NCBI GenBank assembly: GCA_037478855.1
Contig: JBBFLY010000049.1
Location: forward strand, 1 to 22,131
Reading direction: 5' to 3'
Length of the DNA: 22,131 nucleotides
Source: Rhabdothermincola sp037478855
GTDB lineage: Bacteria > Actinomycetota > Acidimicrobiia > Acidimicrobiales > Acidimicrobilacustridaceae
Positions 8,180 to 16,210 of the stretch are shown piece after piece; within the stretch, counting starts at the first letter, position 1; each line of letters opens with the position of its first letter. A program made the position numbers and the translations under genes. A model generated the notes under the pieces. That model saw nothing but the letters and a program-made list of their open reading frames with translations. It was not told where the DNA came from and did not search any database.

Positions 8180-9648
8180 GCGATGCCTCCGGGCATCCGG
8201 TGGGAGGACTCAGATCGGAAGAACAGATGGCGCTCGACGAGCTCCCCGGCGGTGAGCACAGCCGCGGCGAGAAGCCCCCAGACGGTGGCGAAGGTGGCGG
8301 CGCTGGCGAACAGGACCCCGGCGCAGGCGAGCGCGAGTCGTGCGCGCACCAGGGCACGCAGCTCGTGACGTAGCAGGTACGCAGTGCGGCTGAGGGCGGT
8401 GGAGGTCCGTGCCAGAGGCCAGATCACGCAACCGTCCACGGCCAGCTTGGCTACCGCAAGGGAGGTGATCACCCAGGCTGGAGCGAGGGTCGCAGCGCTT
8501 CCCAACAGCGCCGCGGTGAGGGCGAAGCGGGGCGCCGTGAGCTGCAGTGCCCACAGTGGTCGACCGGTGACCGCGTAGACCATGGTCGAACACCAGATGC
8601 CCGCCACGCCGGCGACGATCGCGCTGAGGTGCAGTGGTGAGGTCGGCGACGTTGGGACGACGACCGAGGCCAACGCGAGGATCGCGAACAACCCGAACGC
8701 GACGATCTCGCGACTCAACCAGGAGTGCCGCAATCCCAGCACCGCCCGCCAGGCCATGAGCGGGCGGCCGAGGTGCAGCAGCGACCCACCGAGCGCGAGG
8801 AGCCCTGCCCCGGTGGCGACCAGTCGCGCGGAAGGGTCGAGAACGAAGGCGCCGACCGCCAGCTGGGTGATGACGAGCATCCACGACAGTGGCGGGTGTC
8901 CGTGCGCAGGTGACACGGTGTGCAGATCGGCGGCGACGGTGTCGGGCGGCATCGCCTTGCGGGTTCGGTAACGAGTGGTCGGCGCCGTCAGAGCGGATGG
9001 CGGTGCGCCGGGCACGAGCGTGGACCCCGGACGGCGGGCGATGTCGACGGACGACCTGATCGACACCGCGGTGACGCGAATGGCGTCGTTCGGGCACGCC
9101 TGTGCACAGGCGGGAGGCTCACCGGCGAAGAGCCGGTCCGCGCACAGGTCACACTTGCGCACGATTCCGAGCCGGCGATTGAAGCGAGGTACCTCGTACG
9201 GACAGGTGAGCGTGCAGTAGGAGCAGCCGATGCACTGGTCGTCCAGGTGTCGGACGATGCCCGTGCGTTCGTCCTTCTCGTAGGCGTCGACAGGGCATCC
9301 CGACAGACAAGCGGGCTCGACGCAGTGATGACACGCGGTGGTGATCGTCTGCAGGTAGCCCGTCCCGTGCAGGAGCCCGGTGCGTCGGAACGACTCGTCG
9401 GGATCGAGGCCGTTCAGGTGCTGACAGGCGGTGACACACGCCTTGCAGCCCGAGCAGGCGTCGAGATCAACCTCGAACGCGTACTGCTCACCGTCGCGTG
9501 GACGCTCGATCGGGATGAGAGCCCGGTAGCTGCTCGTGGACTTCGAGCACTGCTCGTCGTGCCAGTCGGCGAAGCGCTCGATGGCGGTACGGTCGGCCTG
9601 CTGTGCGAGCAGCGCGTCGATGCTGCTGATCAGTTCGACGGCGGTCAT
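8176..9648 (-). CDS. DmsB-DmsC-like fusion: four-cluster ferredoxin with quinol-oxidising membrane anchor
   Basis: 490 residues. Residues 55-195 are a DmsB/NarH-type ferredoxin with sixteen cluster cysteines in four groups: 65/68/71/75, 106/109/114/118, 139/142/145/149 and 166/169/181/185. Residues about 255-475 are a multi-helix (about eight segments) DmsC-like anchor, recognised by the signature LHLGRPLMAWRAVLG followed by HSWLSREI. A linker of some 55 residues joins them. In the dimethyl sulfoxide reductase family these are separate subunits that pass electrons from menaquinol to the molybdoenzyme; here they form one chain beside an assimilatory-type nitrate reductase. No Tat or secretion signal precedes the Fe-S domain, so it should face the cytoplasm. 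Start: ATG at 9648 overlaps the nirD stop (ATGA); an in-frame upstream start at 9669 would lie inside nirD and is less likely. The stop overlaps the nasA GTG. I infer quinol-to-NasA electron transfer; the direct partner is not proven. Confidence 0.88.
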   Translation of the reverse strand: MTAVELISSIDALLAQQADRTAIERFADWHDEQCSKSTSSYRALIPIERPRDGEQYAFEVDLDACSGCKACVTACQHLNGLDPDESFRRTGLLHGTGYLQTITTACHHCVEPACLSGCPVDAYEKDERTGIVRHLDDQCIGCSYCTLTCPYEVPRFNRRLGIVRKCDLCADRLFAGEPPACAQACPNDAIRVTAVSIRSSVDIARRPGSTLVPGAPPSALTAPTTRYRTRKAMPPDTVAADLHTVSPAHGHPPLSWMLVITQLAVGAFVLDPSARLVATGAGLLALGGSLLHLGRPLMAWRAVLGLRHSWLSREIVAFGLFAILALASVVVPTSPTSPLHLSAIVAGVAGIWCSTMVYAVTGRPLWALQLTAPRFALTAALLGSAATLAPAWVITSLAVAKLAVDGCVIWPLARTSTALSRTAYLLRHELRALVRARLALACAGVLFASAATFATVWGLLAAAVLTAGELVERHLFFRSESSHRMPGGIA

Positions 9649-9983
9649 CGGATCGACACCTCGACCCACCCGTCGACGATGCGCACGGGGTACGTGGGCA
9701 CCGAGAGCTCAGGGTGTGAGAGCCCTCGGCCGGTTCTCAGATCGAACGTGTGCTTGTACATGGGAGAGGCGACCTTTGGCACGTCACGCTCGGAGCCGAC
9801 GATGCCCCGTGCCAGTACGAACGCGCCGCTCCCGGGGTCGAGGTTGCCGATCGCGAAGACCGCGTCGCCGTCCGAGACGCGAAACAGGGCGATCTGCTCG
9901 TCGTCCACGATCGCTGCAGCGCCTCGGTCGATGTCGAGGTCGGTGATGTGGCAGACCCGCTGCCAGGACCGGTCACCGCTCAT
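9645..9983 (-). CDS. nirD: Nitrite reductase (NADH) small subunit
   Basis: 112 residues with the Rieske-like NirD fold. The family hallmarks FAIGNLDPGSGAFVLARGIVG and VASPMYKHTFDLRTGR are present. As usual for NirD, the Rieske Cys-His iron ligands are absent, so it is a structural partner and not a redox protein. It acts with NirB in six-electron reduction of nitrite to ammonium in the cytoplasm. The ATG at 9983 overlaps the nirB stop (ATGA), and its own stop overlaps the next gene, which indicates translational coupling and 1:1 expression with nirB. Confidence 0.95.
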   Translation of the reverse strand: MSGDRSWQRVCHITDLDIDRGAAAIVDDEQIALFRVSDGDAVFAIGNLDPGSGAFVLARGIVGSERDVPKVASPMYKHTFDLRTGRGLSHPELSVPTYPVRIVDGWVEVSIR

Positions 9984-12462
9984 CGCAGGGCGCCATCCGT
10001 CGCCGGTGCGGGGCGGATCTGCCCCCGCTCACGCACGAAGACGATGCTCGGATCGGGTTGGTCGCTGTTGACGAAGGTCCGGAAGCGTCGCAGACGCTCC
10101 TCGCTCGCCAGCGTGGCCTTCCACTCGCACTCGTAGCTGGAGACGTGCTCCTCCATCGCCCGTTCGAGCTCCCCGCACAGACCGAGGGAGTCGTCGATCA
10201 GTACCCGTCGGAGGTGATCGATCCCTCCGTCGAGCTTGCGGAACCAGGTCGCGGTCCGCTCGAGCCGGTCCGCGGTGCGGATGTAGAAGATCAGGAACCG
10301 GTCGATCAGCCGCACGAGCTCGTCGGAGCTGAGGTTCTCCGCCAGCAGGACGGCGTGCTGTGGTCGAGCTCCACCGTTGCCACACACGAAGAGGTTCCAG
10401 CCCTGCTCGGTCGCGATCACGCCGACGTCTTTGCTCTGTGCTTCAGCGCATTCGCGCACGCATCCGGAGACGGCCATCTTCACCTTGTGGGGTGCGCGCA
10501 GGCCCCGGTACCGCAGCTCGAGCTGGACTGCCATGTCGACCGAGTCCTGAACGCCGTAGCGACACCAGGTGGAACCCACACACGACTTGACGGTGCGGAC
10601 CGCTTTGCCGTAGGCGTGCCCGGATTCGAGACCGGCATCGATGAGGCGACGCCAGATGAGGGGGAGCTGGTCGATGCGGGCCCCGAACAGGTCGATGCGT
10701 TGCCCGCCCGTGATCTTGGTGTACAGGTCGAACTCACGGGCCACCTCCCCGATCGCGATGAGCTGGTCCGGTGTGATCTCGCCTCCGGGGACGCGGGGGA
10801 CGACCGAGTAGGTGCCGTTCTTTTGGAGGTTGGCGAGGAAGTGGTCGTTCGTGTCCTGCAGCGCAGCCTGCTCGCCGTCGAGGATGTACCCGTGGTTGAG
10901 TGACGCCAGGATCGACGCCACCGTCGGCTTGCAGATCTCGCAGCCCCGTCCTGAGCCGTAGCGCGCGAGCAGTTCCGTGAACGAGCCGATCTGCTGGACG
11001 CGCACGATGTCGAACAGCTCCTGGCGGGTGTAGCGGAAGTGCTCGCACAGCCGACGTTCCACGGTCATGCCGGTCTCGGTGAGGACTGACGCGATGAGCT
11101 CACCGAGAGCGGGGAGGCAGCCGCCACAGCCCGTGCCGGCCCCCGTGGACTCGGTGACCGCGGACAGGTCGTGCGCGCCGCGCTGCACCGCTTCCCGNNN
11201 NNNNNNNCTTCCCGCACCGCCCTCGTGTCGACGTTGTTGCACGAGCAGATGAGACCGCCCCGGGATGACGCCCCGTCCGTCAACAGCTCGATGAGGTTGT
11301 CTGGCACTGGCTGGCCGGTGCGCGACATCTCGAGCAGCGTCGGGTAGCTCGACGTGTCACCGACGAGTACGCCTCCTGCGACCTTCCCGGCCCGGATGAC
11401 CACCCGCTTGTGGATCTGACGCACGCGGTCGGTGAGCACGATCGCCGGCTCGCCGTGCGGGTCACCGAAGCTGGCAACGTCGACACCGAGCAGCTTCAGC
11501 TTCGTGGCTGGCTCGGCGCCTTCGAAGGTGGCGTTGCCGCCGCAGAGCTGGTCGGCGACGACCCGAGCCATCTCGTAGCCGGGGGCGACGAGTCCGTGGA
11601 TCCTGCCCCGGTGCACGGCACACTCGCCGATCGCCCAGATGTGCTGGTCGGAGCTTCGGCAGGTGTCGTCGATGACGATGCCACCCCGCTCGCCGATCGC
11701 GAGGCCGGCCTGCCGGGCGAGCTCGTCTCTCGGCCGGATGCCAGCGGAGAAGACGACGAGGTCGGCCGGGATGCAGCTTCCGTCTGCGAACCGAACGGCT
11801 CGGACCCGGCCGCCGCGTAGGACCACCTCGGTGGTGGGTGTCGAGGTGTGCACCCGGACGCCGAGCTCCTCGATGCGGTCGCGCAGCACCGCGCCTCCAG
11901 GGTCGTCGACCTGCAGCGCCATGAGACGGGGGGCCAGCTCCACGACGCTGGTGTCGAGCCCGAGTGAGAGGAGGGCGTTCGCTGCTTCGAGGCCGAGCAG
12001 CCCGCCACCGATCACGACCCCTGTCCGACCATCACGCGCCCATTCCCTGATCGCGTGGACGTCGTCAACCGTGCGGTAGGTGAAGCACCCTCGTCCGTCG
12101 CGACCGGGGATGTCGGGGACGAAGGGCACTGATCCGGTGGCGATCACCAGCGCGTCGTACGGGACCAGATCGCCGGTGGAGGTCACGACGGTGCGCGAGG
12201 CGACGCAGAGGTCGGTCACCCGCTGCCCGCATCGGATCTCGACCCGCTCGTCGAGTTCGGTGAGGGCGAGCCCGTCGGTCGTCGAGCCGTGGAAGAGGTC
12301 GGACAGATGCACCCGGTCGTAGGCGGGCCGTTCCTCCTCACCGATGACGACGACCCGCCAACGGTCGAGCCCGCCCTTCGCGGTCAGCTCGGATACGAAC
12401 CGGTGACCGACCATGCCGAACCCCGCGACGACGACGGTGCGGGTGTGAGCGCTCCGGGACAT
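9980..12462 (-). CDS. nirB: Nitrite reductase (NADH) large subunit, interrupted by an assembly N-run
   Basis: Siroheme-dependent NADH:nitrite reductase producing ammonium. From the N-terminus: an FAD-binding Rossmann motif VVVAGFGMVG (10-19), an NAD-binding motif VVIGGGLLGLEA (149-160), a BFD-like [2Fe-2S] domain with Cys406, Cys408, Cys440 and Cys443 (ICSCNNV, then GTGCGGC), a further RGCEICKP at about 500, then nitrite/sulfite reductase repeats with siroheme-[4Fe-4S] cysteines 622, 628, 662 and 666. Residue numbers assume the N-run is collapsed. Ten Ns at 11198-11207 throw the two halves out of frame. CTTCCCG occurs on both sides, and deleting the Ns plus one copy (17 bases) gives an uninterrupted 821-residue protein reading VDTRAVREAVQRGAHDL across the junction, which fits the family. 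I therefore call it intact, not a pseudogene. The ATG at 12462 shares a base with the narK stop (TGATG). Confidence 0.93.
11198..11207. other. Assembly gap of ten Ns inside nirB
   Basis: A run of ten Ns flanked by the same 7 bases (CTTCCCG at 11191-11197 and 11208-11214). The pattern is that of two contigs whose ends overlap slightly but were scaffolded with a placeholder. No sequence appears to be missing. Confidence 0.9.
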
Positions 12463-13655
12463 CAGACCGCGGCCTCCAGCTGCCATTCGGCGCGCCAGAG
12501 GCGTTGCCGGTTGACGATCCCGACGGCTGCGCTCGCCGCCGCTGCCCCGAGGACGAGGAATCCCGGGGTGAAGGACCCGGTGACGCCGTTGAGGAATCCG
12601 AGCGCGAACGGGAGGAGGAAGCCGCCCACCCCGCCGGCAGCGCCGACGAGACCCGTCATCGCGCCGATGCGGGTCGGATACCGCTGCGGGACGAGTTGGA
12701 AGACCGCCCCGTTGCCGATGCCGAACGCTCCAAGCAGACACACAAGCAGCGTGACGGTCGCCCCGAGCGGTGGGAGCGTTGCGAGGGCTACGGCGATCGA
12801 GGTGATCGCGATGAAGACCACGCTGAGGACACGGGTTCCTCCGAACCGGTCGGCGAGCGCACCGCCGACCGGACGGAGGAGCGAGCCGGCTGCTGCGCAG
12901 AGCGCGGCGTATCCCGCCGCTGCGACCTTGGGCAGGGCGAAGCGATCGACGAACAGGATGGGGAGGTAACCCGACATGCCCACGAAGCCACCGAAGGTCA
13001 CGAGGTAGAACAGGCAGAGCCACCGGGCGTCGCTCTCGTTGAGCAGCCGGCGCAGGCTGCGACGAGCCTCCGCGGCCGGTCGCGGCGGTTCCTTGGCGGC
13101 CAGTCCGAAGAACAGCAGCACGGTGAGCACCGGGAGGGTCGCCAGGCCGAACACGCCGTGCCAGCCGACCTGCTCGGCGAGGCGCGGTGCGGCCAGCGAG
13201 GCGACGATGGTCCCCGAGTTCCCGGCACCCGCGATGCCGAGTGCCAAGCCCTGGTACTGCGATGGGTACCAGCGCGACGCGAGCGGGAGCGCAACCGCGA
13301 AGCTCGACCCGGCGAGTCCGAGGAGCAGGCCGATGCCGAGCACCTGAACGTAGGTGCCACCGGCCTGCCAACCCCAGACGAGGGGAACGAGCACCGCGAG
13401 AAGTACCAACGTGCCGGTGCGCTTCGCTCCGATGCGGTCAGCGAGCGGGCCGACCACCAGCCTGAAGAGTGAGCCACCGAGCGGTGGCACCGCGACCATC
13501 AGGCCCTTCTGTGCGGAGGACAGCTGCAGGTCCTCCGCGATGTAGACACTGAGCGCGCCGACGAGCACCCAGACCATGAACGAGACGTCGAAGTGCACCA
13601 GAGCAGCGATGAGGCTGGGCAGGTGCCCGGCTGAACGGAATCCCTTGATCGCCAT
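12462..13655 (-). CDS. narK: Nitrate/nitrite transporter, major facilitator superfamily
   Basis: 397 residues, strongly hydrophobic, with about twelve predicted membrane segments and no large soluble domain. It belongs to the nitrate/nitrite porter group: the loop after the second helix reads GPLADRIGAKR, helix five carries AGAGNSGTIVAS, and helix seven and its surroundings carry TFGGFVGMSGYLP, a Gly-rich stretch typical of NarK/NasA-type nitrate transporters. It imports nitrate or exports nitrite across the inner membrane. Its place as first gene of the nirBD-nasA operon supports nitrate uptake for assimilation. The stop overlaps the nirB ATG by one base. No clear Shine-Dalgarno precedes the ATG at 13655; the start is supported by the family N-terminus (short polar start, then the first helix). 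It is preceded by GlnR-like half-site arrays. Confidence 0.92.
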   Translation of the reverse strand: MAIKGFRSAGHLPSLIAALVHFDVSFMVWVLVGALSVYIAEDLQLSSAQKGLMVAVPPLGGSLFRLVVGPLADRIGAKRTGTLVLLAVLVPLVWGWQAGGTYVQVLGIGLLLGLAGSSFAVALPLASRWYPSQYQGLALGIAGAGNSGTIVASLAAPRLAEQVGWHGVFGLATLPVLTVLLFFGLAAKEPPRPAAEARRSLRRLLNESDARWLCLFYLVTFGGFVGMSGYLPILFVDRFALPKVAAAGYAALCAAAGSLLRPVGGALADRFGGTRVLSVVFIAITSIAVALATLPPLGATVTLLVCLLGAFGIGNGAVFQLVPQRYPTRIGAMTGLVGAAGGVGGFLLPFALGFLNGVTGSFTPGFLVLGAAAASAAVGIVNRQRLWRAEWQLEAAV

Positions 13656-13679
13656 GGCACAGGAGCGAACCAGGGTGTG

Positions 13680-13706
13680 GTTCCCGGGTGGTTACCGATT
13701 GGTCAC
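13680..13706 (-). promoter_or_regulatory. GlnR-like three-half-site array upstream of narK (proximal)
   Basis: Read on the minus strand: GTGAC-N6-GTAAC-N6-GGAAC, that is AC-N9-AC-N9-AC. The GlnR consensus is alternating gTnAC and GaAAC half-sites at 6-base spacing. The array ends 25 bases before the narK ATG, so it probably overlaps or adjoins the core promoter. Confidence 0.55.
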
Positions 13707-13746
13707 GACCCTGAGAAGGGTTGCGCGCATCAGGCGCTGTACCGAG

Positions 13747-13773
13747 GTGCGGAACCCGTAACTCGCGCGTCAC
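13747..13773 (-). promoter_or_regulatory. GlnR-like three-half-site array upstream of narK (distal)
   Basis: On the minus strand: GTGAC-N6-GTTAC-N6-CGCAC, again AC-N9-AC-N9-AC. It begins exactly 67 bases from the proximal array and has the same length and orientation. It could bind GlnR or its co-regulator NnaR, and it also lies upstream of the divergent aminotransferase. Confidence 0.5.
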
Positions 13774-13873
13774 AGGTGGCGAGCGTGGCTCCGGTCCGGT
13801 GGTGCGGCCGATCCCGGGTCGGCGCGGTCCTACACTCGGCGCATCGGGGCGGGTCGAGGATGGGGGAGGCGTG

Positions 13874-15157
13874 ATGGCCTACGAACCGCCGCCGCAGACC
13901 GGGGCGGCGAAGGCAGCGGCACTGCGGCGGTCGCACGAGTACCTGATGCCCTATCGGGTCGAGACGTTCGACCGGATGGGGGTGTCGCTCGTGATCGACC
14001 GGAGGGAGGGGTACCGGCTGTGGGACCTCGACGGCCGGGAGCTGCTCGACCTGCACCTCAACGGCGGCACCTTCAACCTCGGGCACCGAAACCCGGAGCT
14101 GGTCGCCACGCTGCTCGAGGGGCTCGAGCGGTACGACATCGGCAACCACCACTTCCCCTCCGAGCCGCGCAGCCGGCTGGCGGAGGCACTCGCTGACGCC
14201 TCCCCCGGCGGAGTGCTGCGACACGTCGTGCTCTGCCCGAGCGGCAGCGAGGCGATCGACGTCGCCGTGCGCTCTGCTCGTCACGCCACCGGACGTCGGC
14301 GTGTCGTGGCCTACGACTGCGCGTTCCACGGGCGCAGCGGCCTGTCGGGCGCTGCGGGCGACGACCGGGTCGCGCGCTTCTTCCACAGCGACAGCGGCGA
14401 CTTCGTCAAGGTCCCCTACGACGACCTCGACGCGTTGGAAGCCGCGCTGGGTGGTGGTGACGTTGCGGCGGTGCTGTGCGAGGTCCTGCCCGCGACCGCC
14501 GGGTTCCTGCTCCCGAGCGACGGCTACTTCCCCGCCGTGCGTGAGCTGTGTGATCGCTACGGGGCGTTGCTCATCGCGGACGAGGTTCAGACCGGTTTGG
14601 GTCGCACGGGGGTGATGTGGGCCATCGAGAGCTTCGGTGTCGTACCGGACATCCTCGTCACGGGGAAGGGACTCTCCGGTGGCCTGTACCCGGTCGCTGC
14701 CGTGCTGCTGGCGGAGCGGGCTGCGGCGTGGATGCACATCGACGGGTGGGGATACGTCTCGACCTTCGGCGGCTCCGAGCTGGGTGCGGTGGTCGCCCAG
14801 CGCGCGCTGGAGCTCTCCGGTGACCCCGCGACGCTGGCGAACGTGGCGGCGGTGAGCGACGCCTACGCGTCCGGTTTCGCAGAGCTCGCAGCGCGCTACC
14901 CGTTCCTGGTCGAGGTCCGTCGTCGGGGTGTGGTGATGGCGCTGCGCTTCGACCACCCGATGGGTGGGATCACGATGGCCCGCCATCTCTTCGACAACGG
15001 CGTGTGGGCCATGTTCTGCGGCTTCGACCTCTCGACGCTGCAGTGGAAGCCCGGACTGCTCGTCGATTCGGCGTTCGTGGAGGAGTCCCTCGAGCGCTTC
15101 GAGCGGGCCATCGCCGCGGCGAGCGCCGAGGTCGGAGCGGAGGCGTCGTCGACGTGA
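13874..15157 (+). CDS. Class III PLP-dependent aminotransferase or phospho-lyase
   Basis: 427 residues of PLP fold type I, class III. Visible landmarks: cofactor phosphate loop CPSGSEAI (121-128), aromatic stacking pair AFHG (150-153), the pyridine-nitrogen Asp236 in IADEVQTGLGRTG, and Schiff-base Lys265 in VTGKGLSGG. All catalytic residues are present. The amino donor or substrate cannot be read directly. The next gene, overlapping by four bases (GTGA), is a small-molecule kinase. The same family pairing is known from hydroxylysine kinase with 5-phosphohydroxylysine phospho-lyase and from related fused bacterial proteins, so it may be a phospho-lyase acting on the kinase product. An ordinary omega-amino-acid transaminase is the alternative. 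ATG at 13874 is preceded by GGGGGAGG; upstream in-frame codons encode non-family sequence. Confidence 0.85.
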   Translation: MAYEPPPQTGAAKAAALRRSHEYLMPYRVETFDRMGVSLVIDRREGYRLWDLDGRELLDLHLNGGTFNLGHRNPELVATLLEGLERYDIGNHHFPSEPRSRLAEALADASPGGVLRHVVLCPSGSEAIDVAVRSARHATGRRRVVAYDCAFHGRSGLSGAAGDDRVARFFHSDSGDFVKVPYDDLDALEAALGGGDVAAVLCEVLPATAGFLLPSDGYFPAVRELCDRYGALLIADEVQTGLGRTGVMWAIESFGVVPDILVTGKGLSGGLYPVAAVLLAERAAAWMHIDGWGYVSTFGGSELGAVVAQRALELSGDPATLANVAAVSDAYASGFAELAARYPFLVEVRRRGVVMALRFDHPMGGITMARHLFDNGVWAMFCGFDLSTLQWKPGLLVDSAFVEESLERFERAIAAASAEVGAEASST

Positions 15158-16182
15158 GCGACTTCTACGAGCTGCCGTCGCACGAGCAGCTGGCCGCCCT
15201 GGAGGCGCTGCTGCGCGACAGCCTGAGCGCCTGGGATCTGGGCGCGGTCGAGTCGGTGGAGCTGCTGGCCGAGCGGGAGAACGCAGTCTTCGCGGTCCGC
15301 ACCGATCGGGGACGCTTCGCAGCTCGCGTGCATCGCGCCGGCTATCACACCGACGACCAGCTCCGCTCCCAGGTGCAGTGGATGCGGGCGCTGCGCCGGG
15401 CTGGGGTGGTCGAGACCGCGGACGTGATCGACACCCGCGACGGTGATCTCTTCGCCATCGCAGCCCGTCCGCCGGTGCCCGAGCCCCGTCAGGTGTCGGT
15501 GCTGGAGTGGGTCGACGGCGAGCAGCTCTCGTCGCGGTTGCAGTCCGCTGACAGCGACGAGCTGGCCGGCTGGTACCGGCGGATCGGCGCGCTGGCAGCC
15601 TCCCTGCACGAGCAGGCGGCCGGATGGGATCGACCCGAGGGGTTCTCCTGTCTCGTGTGGGATGTGGAGGGTCTGCTCGGTGACGATGCGGTGTGGGGCA
15701 GGTTCTGGTCGCTTGAGGGGATGGATCCCCGGGACCGGTCCGTGATGCGGGACTTCCGCGAGCGGGCCCGTAACGAGCTGACCCAGCTGCCGCGCGAGCG
15801 GTCGAGCTACGGCCTCGTGCACAACGACTTTCTGGCCGAGAACCTGCTCCTCTCCGGTGACCGCCTGACGTTGCTGGACTTCGACGACTGCGGTGACAGC
15901 TGGTTCGTGTGGGATCTCACCCCGGCGTTGGTCTCGATCGCGACCCGGGACGACTACCCGTTGCTGCGGGCCGCGCTCGTCGACGGCTACCGGGAGGTGC
16001 GCCCGCTGCGCGAGCAGGAGCTGGCTTGCCTGCCGCTCCTGTTCGCGCTGCGGATGGCCACCTACGCGGCGTGGCTCGACACCCGCCGGCACACGCAGTT
16101 CGCGAAGGACCTCGGTCCGGTGATCGTGGATGCCGCGGTCGACGTGGTGCGCCGCTTCCTCGCCGGTGAGCTCGAGGTGTGA
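15154..16182 (+). CDS. Aminoglycoside-phosphotransferase-fold small-molecule kinase
   Basis: 342 residues of the APH/choline kinase-like family. The catalytic loop reads VHNDFLAENLLL, giving presumed catalytic Asp225 and Asn230. The metal-binding motif is LLDFDDCG with Asp242. An N-terminal lobe with an ATP-binding Lys/Arg strand (FAARVHRAGY, about 55-64) and hinge VLEWVDGEQL (117-126) is in place. The enzyme should phosphorylate a hydroxyl group on a small amine or amino acid, not an antibiotic in particular. Start: GTG at 15154, overlapping the stop of the PLP enzyme (GTGA), which couples the two. Its partner suggests a kinase/phospho-lyase catabolic step. Homoserine, choline or hydroxylysine-like substrates are possible; none can be chosen from sequence. 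Confidence 0.85.
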   Translation: MSDFYELPSHEQLAALEALLRDSLSAWDLGAVESVELLAERENAVFAVRTDRGRFAARVHRAGYHTDDQLRSQVQWMRALRRAGVVETADVIDTRDGDLFAIAARPPVPEPRQVSVLEWVDGEQLSSRLQSADSDELAGWYRRIGALAASLHEQAAGWDRPEGFSCLVWDVEGLLGDDAVWGRFWSLEGMDPRDRSVMRDFRERARNELTQLPRERSSYGLVHNDFLAENLLLSGDRLTLLDFDDCGDSWFVWDLTPALVSIATRDDYPLLRAALVDGYREVRPLREQELACLPLLFALRMATYAAWLDTRRHTQFAKDLGPVIVDAAVDVVRRFLAGELEV

Positions 16183-16210
16183 GCCTCGGTGGTGACCGAC
16201 GGCCTCGGGG

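Larger units (their letters stand above)
13656..13873. promoter_or_regulatory. Divergent intergenic region between narK operon and aminotransferase
   Basis: 218 bases with no gene I can support. It contains the two GlnR-like arrays. Towards the aminotransferase it has a possible -10 hexamer TACACT at 13831-13836, about 37 bases before that ATG, but no convincing -35. A weak purine-rich site (GGGGGAGG) sits just before the ATG at 13874. Confidence 0.45.

Noticed and set aside
8176..9648. Respiratory DMSO reductase operon
   Set aside because: No Tat signals, and the neighbours are narK, nirBD and a NasA-type catalytic subunit.
9980..12462. nirB as a pseudogene or two separate genes
   Set aside because: The break is only the N-run, and collapsing the duplicated 7 bases gives one full-length frame.
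12504..13472. Plus-strand frame opposite narK
   Set aside because: Charged Glu/Arg/Gly-rich complement of a hydrophobic membrane protein; a classic antisense artefact.
15154..16182. Aminoglycoside resistance gene
   Set aside because: Fold similarity only; coupling to a PLP enzyme indicates metabolism.
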